From Polaromonas sp. (lineage in GTDB: Bacteria; Pseudomonadota; Gammaproteobacteria; Burkholderiales; Burkholderiaceae_C), in NCBI GenBank assembly GCA_013823635.1, contig PNML01000027.1, positions 1 to 34,112 on the forward strand: a stretch of DNA of 34,112 nucleotides. The letters are read 5' to 3'. The notes under the pieces are model-generated. The model did no database searches and was not told the DNA's origin. It worked only from the letters and a program-made list of their open reading frames with translations. Shown piece by piece: positions 25,533-33,641 of the stretch. The number at the start of each line of letters is the position of its first letter. Positions within the stretch are counted from its first letter, which is position 1. The translations under genes and the position numbers were made by a program.

Positions 25533-26786
25533 TCAGGTGTGGGCCAGGGCGTCCACCACGGGCAGGTGCACGGTGTTGCGGGCGACCAGGGTGCTGGCCA
25601 GCAGGGTCAGGCCCACCATGGCCAGCAGCGTGACCCCGTACAGCGTGGGGTCGATGGCGATGTTCAGCGGGTAGCCCACCGAGCGGCCTGGGGGCGGTGG
25701 CATCTCCACCGGCACCACGCACAGCAGCACCGACACGCCCAGCGACAGCACCACCCCCAACAGTGCGCCCACACCGCCCAGCAACATGCCCTCCATCCCC
25801 AGGGTGCGCAGCAGCTGGCCGGGCAAGGTGCCCAGGGCGCGCAGGGTGCCAATTTCGCGGGTGCGCTCGATGATGGCCATGGCCATGGCGTTGGTCACCA
25901 CAAACACCACGATGACAGCAATGATGGCGCCCAGCGCCCCAAAAATTCGGTTGTAGAGACCCTTCACCGCTTGGTAGAAAACGGCTTGTTGCTCCCAGTT
26001 TTGCACCTCCAGCGCGGGGAACTGGGCCGCCAGCCTGCGTTGCGCGGGCAAGGTGGCGTCCATGCGGTCCAGGAACACGCCCAGGCTGGTCACGCGCTCG
26101 GTCACCAGCAGGCGCTGGGCCAGGGCCACGCTGGTGTACACGGCGCGCTTGTCCATGTCGGGCACGCCGGTGGTGAAGGTGCCTTTGACCACCACGTCCA
26201 GCGCGTTCATGGCCCCCTCGGTGGTGCTGGCCAGCAGCGTCAGGCTGCTGCCGGGCGTGGCCTTGAGGCTGCGGGCCAGGGCGTCGCCCAGCATCACCTC
26301 GGGCTCGGTGGTTTCTGAGGCCAGCACCTGCCCGGCGGTCATGGTCAAAAACGGGCCTTTGACGGCGAACTCGTTGTCGGGGTCCACCCCCACGGCCATC
26401 ATCACGGTGGATTTGTCGCCATTGCTGATGAGGCCGCTGAACACCACCTTGGGCAGCACCTGGCGCACGGCGGGGTCGGCCAGCAGCTGCTGGCGCAGGG
26501 CGGCCACGTCGCTCAGGCCATGTTGCAGGGGCACGTCTTCGTCGCTGCTGAAATGCTGGGGCGTGGCCAGCACCAGGTGGCCGGTGTCGCGCGCCGCCGC
26601 CTGGGCGAGCGCCTGGTAGGTGGCCAGCGCAAAGCCCCCGGCCAACAGAATGGCGGCGGTGCCCAGGGCGGCAATGCCCACCGTGACGGCCGAACGCCGC
26701 CGGTTGCGCAAGGTGTTGTGCAGCGCAAAGCGCAGCCACAGGGTCCATTCACGGGTGCGGGTTGAGGTTGGGGTTAGGTGGCTCAT
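25533..26786 (-). CDS. FtsX/LolE-type ABC transporter permease
   Basis: A 417-residue permease with one N-terminal helix (RSAVTVGIAALGTAAILLAGG), a periplasmic domain of about 200 residues, then three helices. The segment AMAMAIIERTREIGTLRALGTLPGQLLRTLGMEG is diagnostic of the MacB/LolCE/FtsX group. It overlaps the ATPase gene at 26783-26786 and lies 13 bases before the LolA-like gene. The type is the same mechanism class as LolC/LolE and MacB; since the next genes encode a LolA-like carrier, a Lol-like role is suggested. Cargo unknown. Confidence 0.9.
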   Translation of the reverse strand: MSHLTPTSTRTREWTLWLRFALHNTLRNRRRSAVTVGIAALGTAAILLAGGFALATYQALAQAAARDTGHLVLATPQHFSSDEDVPLQHGLSDVAALRQQLLADPAVRQVLPKVVFSGLISNGDKSTVMMAVGVDPDNEFAVKGPFLTMTAGQVLASETTEPEVMLGDALARSLKATPGSSLTLLASTTEGAMNALDVVVKGTFTTGVPDMDKRAVYTSVALAQRLLVTERVTSLGVFLDRMDATLPAQRRLAAQFPALEVQNWEQQAVFYQAVKGLYNRIFGALGAIIAVIVVFVVTNAMAMAIIERTREIGTLRALGTLPGQLLRTLGMEGMLLGGVGALLGVVLSLGVSVLLCVVPVEMPPPPGRSVGYPLNIAIDPTLYGVTLLAMVGLTLLASTLVARNTVHLPVVDALAHT

Positions 26787-27481
26787 TGGATTCTCCCGTC
26801 GAGCAAGGCCACCACGCGGTCGCAGCGGCGGGTCAGGCGGCTGTCGTGGGTGGCAATGACAAAGGCCGCGCCCTCGGCGTGGCCGCGTTCTCGCATCAGG
26901 TCCAGCACCTGGTCTGCGGTGTGCGAGTCCAGGCTGGCGGTGGGCTCATCGGCAATCACCAGCTGGGGCCGCTTGATGAGTGCGCGGGCAATGGCCACGC
27001 GCTGGCGTTGGCCACCGCTCAGGGCATCGGGCCGGTGGTGGGCGTGTGCGCTCAGGCCCACGGCGGCCAGTTGGGCGGCCACGCGCTCACGCCGCTCAGG
27101 GGCGGGCACGCCGGTTAAAAACAGGGGGTAGTCCACGTTTTCGGCCACGGTCATCACGGGCACCAGGTTGAAGCCCTGGAACACAAAGCCCAGTGCATCG
27201 CGGCGCAGCAGGGTGCGCTGGTCTTCGCTCAGGCCTTGGATGCGTTGGCCGTTGAGCTCCACCTCGCCACTGTCGGGCGTGTCGATCAGCCCGCACAGGT
27301 TGAGGATGGTGCTTTTGCCGCTGCCTGAGGGGCCGGTGAGGGCCAGCATCTCGCCGCGCGCCACGCTCAGGTCCACGCCTTGCAGCGCGGCCACGGTGTG
27401 CGCGCCCAGGCGGTAGGTTTTGTGGATGGCGTGCATGGCCACCACCGGCCGGTGGCCGCGGGGGTGCTGGGCAGCGCTCAT
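26783..27481 (-). CDS. LolD/MacB-type ABC transporter ATP-binding protein
   Basis: A 232-residue ATPase. Walker A GPSGSGKST, signature LSGGQRQR, Walker B LVIADEPTASLD and switch ATHD are complete, and FQGFNLVPVMTVAENVDYPL fits the LolD/MacB Q-loop. It overlaps both neighbours by ATGA (27478-27481 and 26783-26786), so it forms a coupled pair with the permease. It is paralogous to the ATPase at 7356-8078 but belongs to another operon. Confidence 0.93.
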   Translation of the reverse strand: MSAAQHPRGHRPVVAMHAIHKTYRLGAHTVAALQGVDLSVARGEMLALTGPSGSGKSTILNLCGLIDTPDSGEVELNGQRIQGLSEDQRTLLRRDALGFVFQGFNLVPVMTVAENVDYPLFLTGVPAPERRERVAAQLAAVGLSAHAHHRPDALSGGQRQRVAIARALIKRPQLVIADEPTASLDSHTADQVLDLMRERGHAEGAAFVIATHDSRLTRRCDRVVALLDGRIQ

Positions 27482-28017
27482 TTCGCGCCTCCGCCCAGCT
27501 TGGCCTTGGCAGCGGCCTGGTTCACCGCCGACTGAAAGCCTGCGGGCGCCGTGGCCAGCAGCGGACTGGCCAGCACCTCCTGGAGCAGCCGCTCGCCCCG
27601 GTCACGGCGGTTCATGAAGGCGGGCACCGCCAAAAAGGTGTTGGCCGCCACCAGCTTGACGCTGAGCACGGCGGGCACACCCTGGGCCAGGGCGGTGTCA
27701 TTGGCCGCACCCGCCAGCGCCAGCGCTTTGTCCAGCCGGGCCAGGCCGTCTTCGGCGTGGGAGAGCTTTTTCCAGGGCAGCCAGGTGGTGGTGGCCAGCA
27801 TGGCCGTGGCCGCCCCGCTGTAGGCCAGCAACACGGGGTGGGTGGGCTCGGCGGTCAGCAGGTCTTGAAACGCGCTGGCCGCCTGGGGAATGGTGGCCGA
27901 ATCACCCTCGGACGCCTTCACAAAGGTGGCGACAGCGGGCGCCAGCTGGGTGTCTGACAGGGCATGGGCGCTCAGCGAGGCAGCGAGCAGGGCAACAATC
28001 AACAGGGGTTTGAGCAT
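27478..28017 (-). CDS. Periplasmic helical (TPR-like) protein, first gene of five-gene operon
   Basis: A 179-residue protein with a cleavable signal peptide (MLKPLLIVALLAASLSAHA) followed by an alpha-helical, alanine- and leucine-rich body that reads like two to three tetratricopeptide-type repeats (for example AFQDLLTAEPTHPVLLAYSGAAT and LARLDKALALAGAANDTAL). No specific family identified. GGAAGG lies 6 bases before ATG 28017. It overlaps the ATPase gene by ATGA. Its position suggests a periplasmic accessory subunit of the ABC system. Confidence 0.75.
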   Translation of the reverse strand: MLKPLLIVALLAASLSAHALSDTQLAPAVATFVKASEGDSATIPQAASAFQDLLTAEPTHPVLLAYSGAATAMLATTTWLPWKKLSHAEDGLARLDKALALAGAANDTALAQGVPAVLSVKLVAANTFLAVPAFMNRRDRGERLLQEVLASPLLATAPAGFQSAVNQAAAKAKLGGGAK

Positions 28018-28029
28018 GGGGCACCTTCC

Positions 28030-28058
28030 AAAAAATGAAACAGTGCCGCCAGTGTCAA
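28030..28058 (-). promoter_or_regulatory. Possible promoter of the five-gene transport operon
   Basis: On the minus strand, a consensus -35 TTGACA (28058-28053) is followed after 17 bases by a T-rich -10 position (28035-28030), which matches poorly. The -35 is convincing but the -10 is weak. Confidence 0.35.
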
Positions 28059-28102
28059 ACCCGCCCGCCCCAGCCGCAGCCCCTGTGCGACGAAGCGCCG
28101 TT

Positions 28103-28123
28103 CAGGGCGCCTGAAACGCCCTG
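28103..28123 (-). terminator. Hairpin after the His/Gly-rich gene
   Basis: CAGGGCG (28103-28109) and CGCCCTG (28117-28123) are perfect 7-base arms around a 7-base loop, 65 bases after the stop of the gene at 28188. There is no T-run, so termination is uncertain. The rest of 28018-28187 shows only the candidate promoter above. Confidence 0.4.
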
Positions 28124-28187
28124 GGGTCAGATGAACGGCAGCCCCTGGCCGCCGCCGTGTGCGTCCTCAAACGCCCTGCCGCCCTTG

Positions 28188-28691
28188 TCAGCGGTGACCC
28201 CAATCGCGCGGGTGGCCCTGAAACCTCGGGTCGTGGCCGCGGTGGCCGCCGCGCGGCTGGTCCCAGCCACCGTGGTATTCCTGCCAATGGTGGCGGTGGT
28301 GCCCATGGCCACGCCCATGCCAGCCATGGCGGGGGGGTGGCGGCGGGGGCGCGTAGTAAGAATAGGGCGCAGGCCGCCCCCAACCGTCGTACACCACCAC
28401 CGGCGGTGCCACGGCATACACCGGGGGCCTCACCACCACCATGGGCGGCGCGTTGGCCACATGCACCACCGCGCCGGGTGCCTGCACACCGATGGACCAC
28501 ACCAGTTCGCCAGCCCGGGCCACCTGCCAGGTGGCGGTGCCCGCCCAGGCCAGCACGGCCAGGGCGGCAACCGCCCACCAGCGCGCCGGGCGGGATGCGG
28601 GTGGTTGGGGTACCGAGTGGTGGGCGGTGGGCACACGGCGGAAGGAAAAGCTGGGGGTGCAGTCCACCAGCAGGCTGGGTGAAAGGTTCAT
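28188..28691 (-). CDS. Membrane-anchored Pro/His/Gly-rich protein of unknown function
   Basis: A 167-residue protein. One hydrophobic segment (WWAVAALAVLAWAGTATW, about residues 38-55) is followed by a short VVVRPPVYAVAPPVVVY strand-rich part, a run of six prolines and a C-terminal tail with many His, Gly, Arg and Asp residues (HGWHGRGHGHHRHHW). AGGAG lies 7 bases before ATG 28691, good support that this strand is coding; the overlapping plus-strand frame is a shadow. The His-rich tail could bind metals, but this kind of tail is common and its role unknown. Confidence 0.75.
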   Translation of the reverse strand: MNLSPSLLVDCTPSFSFRRVPTAHHSVPQPPASRPARWWAVAALAVLAWAGTATWQVARAGELVWSIGVQAPGAVVHVANAPPMVVVRPPVYAVAPPVVVYDGWGRPAPYSYYAPPPPPPRHGWHGRGHGHHRHHWQEYHGGWDQPRGGHRGHDPRFQGHPRDWGHR

Positions 28692-28836
28692 GACGGGTCT
28701 CCTGGGGTTGGGGCCTGACCGCCCCAGACCGCCATTTCACGCGCAAACAGGCGCCCACACCGTGTTTTCCGCTGGACAACCGTAGCCAAACGTAACCGGG
28801 CCGCGCCACCCGCCGGTGCGGTCGGGCGCCCAATCG

Positions 28837-29988
28837 TCAGCGCGCGCCACCCCCGCCCCAACGGGGCCGCCACTGCCGCAACGGCGTTTCCACCCACCGG
28901 AAAAACCAGGCACCGGTCACGATACAGGTCACCCAGGCCACCAGCACGCCCACCGTCTGCACCCAGGGGTCGGGCGGCAAAAACCGGGTAAACGCCGCGT
29001 TGACGACCAGTGACACCGGGAAGTTGAGCAGGAACACCGAGTAAGAGATTTTGCCCAGCCACATGAGCACTGGGCTGTTGGGCCAGCGGTACAGCCAACC
29101 GCGCCCCTGCGCCACGCCCAGCAGCAAGGCCACCGCCAGCGCCAGGGCAATGCGCTCCCGGAAGTCAAACAGCAGCGACAGCACCGTCAGCGCGGCCATG
29201 GTCACCAGAAACAGCCCCCGCCATCGGCCACCGCCCAGTTGATTGGCCCAAAAGCTGAACACGCCCAAGGCGTAGGCGCCAAAAAAATACGTGGCCCAGT
29301 TGTCCCACTCCGGGTCGATGTTGAAGCGAAACAGCGACCCCGCCGCCAACCCGCCCACCAGCACCAGACCCGGCCAGGAAAAGCGCCAGCCGGGCGTGCG
29401 ACCCGCCACCACCGCCGCCTTCACGCCACCGGAAGCCCCCAGCGCCGACACCCTCCGCGCCAACCACAGCACGCCCAACAACAGCGCGTAAAGCTGGAAG
29501 TCGATGGCCACGTACCAGACCCCTGCCGACAGGGACTCCATGTCCAGCAAGCTCTCCAGCAGCAACACATGGGCCACCACTTGCCACAGCGTGGGCGGGG
29601 CAGACACCGAGGGGTGGTCCATCCACACCCGTGCCAACTCGGTGCACAGCATGGCCAGCACCAGCGCCACCAGGTAGGGCAAGGCAATGCTGCGGTAGCG
29701 CCGGCGCAGCAACGGCACCAGCTGGTGCGCCAGCAGCACACCGTGCGGGGCCAACGAGCGGACCGCCAGGTAGCCGCCGATGACCAGAAACACCTGCACC
29801 GCCATGCGCGCATCCTGGCTGAACCAGCTGACCAGCGCGGGCAGCAGCTGGTGGGTGCCATCGCTCAGCGGCCCATAAAAAGCCAGGTGGTGCAACACAA
29901 TCATTTGCGAGGCCACGGCCTTGAGCGCGTCAATCAGGGGCATGCGTGCGCCATCGGCGCCCTGCCCCGCCACAGTGGGAGGGTTCAT
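28837..29988 (-). CDS. Acyltransferase-3 family membrane protein
   Basis: A 383-residue polytopic membrane protein of the OafA/acyltransferase-3 type, which transfers acetyl or other acyl groups to surface glycans or lipids. Features are DALKAVASQMIVLHHLAFYG near the start (the conserved His pair after a first helix), about ten hydrophobic helices, and the C-terminal YSVFLLNFPVSLVV segment. ATG 29988 overlaps the stop of the upstream gene (ATGA), whereas the frame start at 30039 lies within it. The catalytic family is supported; acceptor unknown. Confidence 0.85.
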   Translation of the reverse strand: MNPPTVAGQGADGARMPLIDALKAVASQMIVLHHLAFYGPLSDGTHQLLPALVSWFSQDARMAVQVFLVIGGYLAVRSLAPHGVLLAHQLVPLLRRRYRSIALPYLVALVLAMLCTELARVWMDHPSVSAPPTLWQVVAHVLLLESLLDMESLSAGVWYVAIDFQLYALLLGVLWLARRVSALGASGGVKAAVVAGRTPGWRFSWPGLVLVGGLAAGSLFRFNIDPEWDNWATYFFGAYALGVFSFWANQLGGGRWRGLFLVTMAALTVLSLLFDFRERIALALAVALLLGVAQGRGWLYRWPNSPVLMWLGKISYSVFLLNFPVSLVVNAAFTRFLPPDPWVQTVGVLVAWVTCIVTGAWFFRWVETPLRQWRPRWGGGGAR

Positions 29989-31193
29989 GCCAGGGGGTGA
30001 ACCGATTGGCCCAGCTGCCTCAGGGCAGCGGGCAACCACTGCGCCAACCGGGCATGAATGGCCTGCTCATGGCGCTGCCACCACACCCCCAGGGCCACCA
30101 CAGCCAGGCCCAGCAGCGTCAGCGCAAAGGTGAAACCCAGCGAGTCGTGGAACACGCGCGACGACAGGTAGCCCAAATAAATGGCCACGCCCAGCCCGCC
30201 CAACACGGTGAACACCCGCCGCCCGATGGCCGCCCCCCAGAACACCAGTGCCACGTTGATGGCGGCATAGCCCAGCTTGCCCCACTCGGACGAGCTCTCG
30301 CGCAGGCTCAGCCCCGCCCAGAACATGAGCGCGCCAAACACATACAGCCAAAAGGCAAAGTCCTGCCGGTCTTCGGCCCGGGTGGCCAGGCGGGTGCGCA
30401 AATCCACCCACACGGCCAGGGCGCAGGTGGCCAGGCCAAACACCAGGGACACATCGCGGGTGAAAGCCCAGTCAAAACCGTCTTTTTGCATGAGCAGGTG
30501 GGCCACGTCCATGTTCAGGTACCACAGCGTCACCGCCACCGGCATGACCATGAAGGGCAGCTTGATGCTGCGCAGCATGACCACCGCCGCCGCCAGCGTG
30601 GACAGCTCCAGCGTCAGCCAGCGCCAGTTGATGTGGCGGTGAAAGGCCCGAAAGCTGTCCAACCCGCCCTCGGGCCACAGGTGCAGCCCCATTTGCACAC
30701 TCCACACCAGCAGCGGCACCAGGCACACCGCCAGCGTGGCCAAAATGCCCGCAGGGATGGGCAAGGCCCGCGCCTGGAGGTGGCGGGCCACCTTCCAGGC
30801 CAGCAACAGGTAGCCCGCCGCCAGCGCCGCACTGCCCCAGGCGCCCAGAATCTCCCAGCCCAGCGTCATGAACAGCGACATGGCCCCAATGGTCAGCAGC
30901 CCGCCAAAGTAATACAGCACATGCGAAAACGAGAACCGGGCCCGCTCCACCGCCGCCGCGCCGGGCGGGGCCATGTGTTTGCGGTGCACGCGGCGCGGGT
31001 TGCCCGGGTCGGCCCACTCGGCCCACAGGGCGTGCGCCTCCTCGGGCACCACAGCACCCCGGCGCACGGCCGCCTCAATGTCGGCCCACGACAGCTGAAC
31101 CTGCACATGGGGGGCAAACACGTCACCCACCTTGGTGTCCAGCCAATGGGTGGACTCGTGTGTGGCAATGGTGTCGGGTGCGTCTTGCTTCAT
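29985..31193 (-). CDS. DUF2157-like polytopic membrane protein
   Basis: A 402-residue protein with a soluble N-terminal part (about 110 residues, including WADIEAAVRRGAVVPEEAHALW, a helical motif seen in DUF2157 proteins) and about ten hydrophobic helices, starting ARFSFSHVLYYFGGLLTIGAM. The DUF2157 assignment is from the pattern of the N-terminal helix and the first membrane segment and is moderate. ATG 31193 is used because the longer frame runs back through glnS on the other strand. It is coupled to the acyltransferase and divergent from glnS, 55 bases apart. Confidence 0.72.
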   Translation of the reverse strand: MKQDAPDTIATHESTHWLDTKVGDVFAPHVQVQLSWADIEAAVRRGAVVPEEAHALWAEWADPGNPRRVHRKHMAPPGAAAVERARFSFSHVLYYFGGLLTIGAMSLFMTLGWEILGAWGSAALAAGYLLLAWKVARHLQARALPIPAGILATLAVCLVPLLVWSVQMGLHLWPEGGLDSFRAFHRHINWRWLTLELSTLAAAVVMLRSIKLPFMVMPVAVTLWYLNMDVAHLLMQKDGFDWAFTRDVSLVFGLATCALAVWVDLRTRLATRAEDRQDFAFWLYVFGALMFWAGLSLRESSSEWGKLGYAAINVALVFWGAAIGRRVFTVLGGLGVAIYLGYLSSRVFHDSLGFTFALTLLGLAVVALGVWWQRHEQAIHARLAQWLPAALRQLGQSVHPLA

Positions 31194-31236
31194 GGTGGAA
31201 AGCCTGTGGAACAGGCGGCTGGCGGGGGGCCTCTCA

Positions 31237-31242
31237 TAGAAT
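31237..31242 (+). promoter_or_regulatory. Possible -10 element of glnS
   Basis: TAGAAT (31237-31242), five of six matches to TATAAT, lies 6 bases before ATG 31249. No clear -35 is visible. If real, the glnS transcript would be leaderless or nearly so. Confidence 0.35.
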
Positions 31243-31248
31243 CCGAAC

Positions 31249-33126
31249 ATGAATTCTCCCACCCCCAAAGCCCCCCACGTCAACCCCGGAGCCGGCCACC
31301 CAGCTGGCGCGGCCGAGAGCCCCGTTGACGAGACCGCCAAAGTCAGCAATTTTCTGCGCCAGATCATCGAAAAAGACCTGGCCCAGGGCACCCACGCCAA
31401 CCGCCGCTGGGCAGGCACACCGGGTGACGCCGTCCACCATGCGGCGGGCAAGCCCGACCCCGCCAAAATCCGCACCCGCTTCCCGCCCGAACCCAACGGC
31501 TACCTGCATGTGGGCCACGCCAAAAGCATTTGCCTGAACTTTGGCCTGGCGCGCGACTACGGCGGCGTGTGCCACCTGCGCTTTGACGACACCAACCCCG
31601 AGAAGGAAAGCCAGGAGTTTGTGGACTCCATCACCGACGCCGTGCGTTGGCTGGGCTTTACGTGGAACGGCAGCACCAGCCAAGCGGAACAGGTGCCCGC
31701 CTACTTCGCCAGCGACTACTTCGACTTCATGTACCGCGCCGCCGAGCACCTGATTGAGCGCGACCTGGCCTACGTGGACGAACAGACGCCCGAAGAAATG
31801 CGCGCCAACCGCGGCGACTTTGCCACCCCCGGCAAGAACAGCCCCTTCCGCAGCCGCACCCCCGCCGAAAATTTGGCACGCTTTCGGGAGATGGCGAAGG
31901 GAAAACATGCCGATGGCGCTATGGTTTTGCGTGCAAAAATCGACATGGCCAGCCCCAACATCAACCTGCGGGACCCGGCCATTTACCGCATTCGCCGCGC
32001 CACCCACCACAACACGGGCGACAAGTGGTGCATCTACCCCATGTACACCTTTGCGCACCCCATCGAGGACGCGCTGGAAAACATCACCCACAGCATTTGC
32101 ACGCTGGAGTTTGAAGACCAACGCCCGTTTTACGACTGGCTGATGGACCGCCTGGCCGAAGGCGGCCTGATCAACACCCCCCAGCCCCGCCAGTACGAGT
32201 TTGCGCGGCTGAACCTGACCTACGTCATCACCAGCAAACGCAAGCTGGCCCAACTGGTGGCCGAAGGCAAGGTGAGCGGCTGGGACGACCCCCGCATGCC
32301 CACCATCGTGGGGCTGCGCCGCCGCGGCTACACGCCCGAAAGCATTCAACTGTTTGCCGAACGCATTGGCGTGACCAAGGCCGACAGCTGGATTGACTAC
32401 AGCACCCTGGAAGGCTGCCTGCGCGAAGACCTGGAACACAAAGCCCACCGCGGCATGGCCGTGCTGGACCCGGTGAAACTGGTGCTGACCAACTGGGCCG
32501 AAGTGTTCGGCTCTGACGGCTACCTGGAAACCTGCACCCAACCCGCCCTGCCCCACAGCTCAATAGCCGACGGCCAAACGCCGCCCCCAGACCGGCAATT
32601 CCAGATGGGCAACGAGGTGTGGATTGAGCGGGAAGACTTTGAAGAAGTGCCGCCCAAGGGCTACAAGCGCTTGTTCCCCGGCAACGTGGTGCGCCTGAAA
32701 GGCGGCTACGTGATCGAATGCACCGGCTGCGCCAAAGACGCCAACGGTCAGGTGACCGAGGTGCACGCCAAGGTGATTGCCGACACCAAGAGCGGCACCC
32801 CGGGTGCCGACAGCGTCAAGGCCAAGGCCGCCATCACCTGGGTGGGCGTGGCCGACGGCAGAGAAGCCGAAGTGCGCCTGTACGACCGCCTGTTTGCCGA
32901 CCCGCAACCCGATGCAGGCGGCAAGGACTTTCTGGCCGCGCTGAACCCCCACAGCCTGAAGGTGGTGACGGCGTATGTGGAACCGTCACTGGCCGCCGCG
33001 CTGCCCGACCAGAAGTTCCAGTTTGAACGGCATGGCTACTTTGTGGCCGACCGCAATGACCACGGGGTGGGCGGGAAAGTGGTGTTCAACCGGGTGACGG
33101 GGTTGAAGGACAGTTGGGGGAAGTGA
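31249..33126 (+). CDS. glnS: Glutaminyl-tRNA synthetase GlnRS
   Basis: A 625-residue class I synthetase charging tRNA-Gln. An N-terminal extension of about 70 residues precedes the catalytic core with RFPPEPNGYLHVGHAKS (HVGH variant of HIGH) and the VITSKRKL motif (KMSKS class); the C-terminal beta-barrel anticodon-binding domains follow, including the SGTPGAD stretch. No Shine-Dalgarno precedes ATG 31249. Codons around 31868-31945 are unusually AT-rich although the protein there is conserved (ENLARFREM...LRAKIDM). The 32783-32812 segment recurs at 33605-33634. Confidence 0.98.
   Translation: MNSPTPKAPHVNPGAGHPAGAAESPVDETAKVSNFLRQIIEKDLAQGTHANRRWAGTPGDAVHHAAGKPDPAKIRTRFPPEPNGYLHVGHAKSICLNFGLARDYGGVCHLRFDDTNPEKESQEFVDSITDAVRWLGFTWNGSTSQAEQVPAYFASDYFDFMYRAAEHLIERDLAYVDEQTPEEMRANRGDFATPGKNSPFRSRTPAENLARFREMAKGKHADGAMVLRAKIDMASPNINLRDPAIYRIRRATHHNTGDKWCIYPMYTFAHPIEDALENITHSICTLEFEDQRPFYDWLMDRLAEGGLINTPQPRQYEFARLNLTYVITSKRKLAQLVAEGKVSGWDDPRMPTIVGLRRRGYTPESIQLFAERIGVTKADSWIDYSTLEGCLREDLEHKAHRGMAVLDPVKLVLTNWAEVFGSDGYLETCTQPALPHSSIADGQTPPPDRQFQMGNEVWIEREDFEEVPPKGYKRLFPGNVVRLKGGYVIECTGCAKDANGQVTEVHAKVIADTKSGTPGADSVKAKAAITWVGVADGREAEVRLYDRLFADPQPDAGGKDFLAALNPHSLKVVTAYVEPSLAAALPDQKFQFERHGYFVADRNDHGVGGKVVFNRVTGLKDSWGK
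32783..32812 (+). repeat. 30-bp sequence in glnS, duplicated downstream
   Basis: This segment, coding for part of TKSGTPGAD in glnS, is identical over 30 bases to 33605-33634. Since it codes for conserved GlnRS sequence, this copy is the original. It contains the inverted repeat CGGCACC-CCG-GGTGCCG. Confidence 0.85.
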
Positions 33127-33130
33127 GGTC

Positions 33131-33363
33131 ATGCAAACCACCGACTACTTTGCAACGACGTGCTGATCAAGCGCCCCTATTTGCGGGAGGAGTGGTTGGT
33201 GCTGGCCTTGCAATCGCCCTACCGCCGGGAAGTGCAAGCCGAGGACGGACGCATACGGCACTGGGTCTGGATTGAAGAGTTGCAACGCTACCTGCGGGTG
33301 GTCACCCTTGAAGATGGACAAACCGTCCACGATGCATTCCCTGACCGGAGGTTCAAACCATGA
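33131..33363 (+). pseudogene. Frameshifted small gene (DUF4258-like)
   Basis: The protein MLIKRPYLREEWLV... read from GTG 33160 resembles a family of about 80 residues that usually precedes DUF2283 genes, with conserved GRIRHWVWIEE, RYLRVVTLEDG and DAFPDR. An ATG at 33131, 5 bases after glnS, reads MQTTDYFATT and then hits a stop; adding one base near 33159 would join it to VLIKRP, as in relatives that start with a similar TDYF sequence. So the 5' end has a one-base deletion or a sequencing error. Whether a shortened protein from GTG 33160 is made is unclear; no Shine-Dalgarno precedes it. It overlaps the next gene by ATGA. Confidence 0.6.
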
Positions 33364-33575
33364 AAATCAGTTACGACCAAGCCACCGATTCCCTGTACAT
33401 CCACCTCACGGATCGCGCATCTGTGGACTCGGACGAAGTTCAAGACGGCGTGGTCCTGGACTTCGATGCCAACGGTGCCTTGGTGGGCATTGACCTGCAA
33501 CACGCCAGCCAGCGGGTGGACATCAACAACTTGTCGGTGTCAAAACTGCCACTGGGGCAACTGCAGGCGGCATGA
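33360..33575 (+). CDS. DUF2283 family protein
   Basis: A 71-residue protein of the DUF2283 family: MKISYDQATDSLYIHL, then EVQDGVVLDFDANGALVGIDLQHAS. These small proteins have unknown function and often sit next to DUF4258-like genes in what looks like a toxin-antitoxin-type pair. ATG 33360 overlaps the preceding stop (ATGA). The following 33576-33641 holds the glnS-derived 30-bp copy. Confidence 0.85.
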   Translation: MKISYDQATDSLYIHLTDRASVDSDEVQDGVVLDFDANGALVGIDLQHASQRVDINNLSVSKLPLGQLQAA

Positions 33576-33604
33576 CCGAAGCACAGGCACCCGTGGTGCC
33601 CGAC

Positions 33605-33634
33605 ACACCAAGAGCGGCACCCCGGGTGCCGACA
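33605..33634 (+). repeat. 30-bp duplicate of a glnS segment
   Basis: Identical over 30 bases to 32783-32812 in glnS, but here non-coding, between the DUF2283 gene and the convergent DUF2130 gene. Its 7-base-arm hairpin CGGCACC-CCG-GGTGCCG (33615-33631) could act as a weak terminator. Confidence 0.85.
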
Positions 33635-33641
33635 TAACTGT

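Noticed and set aside
25533-27481. Calling the ABC pair LolCDE
   Set aside because: Only one permease is present, no LolB follows, and the carrier belongs to a LolA-like branch; canonical Lol genes are probably elsewhere.
28157-28693. Plus-strand open frame opposite the His-rich gene
   Set aside because: The minus-strand gene has a clear Shine-Dalgarno, membrane helix and plausible composition; the plus frame has none.
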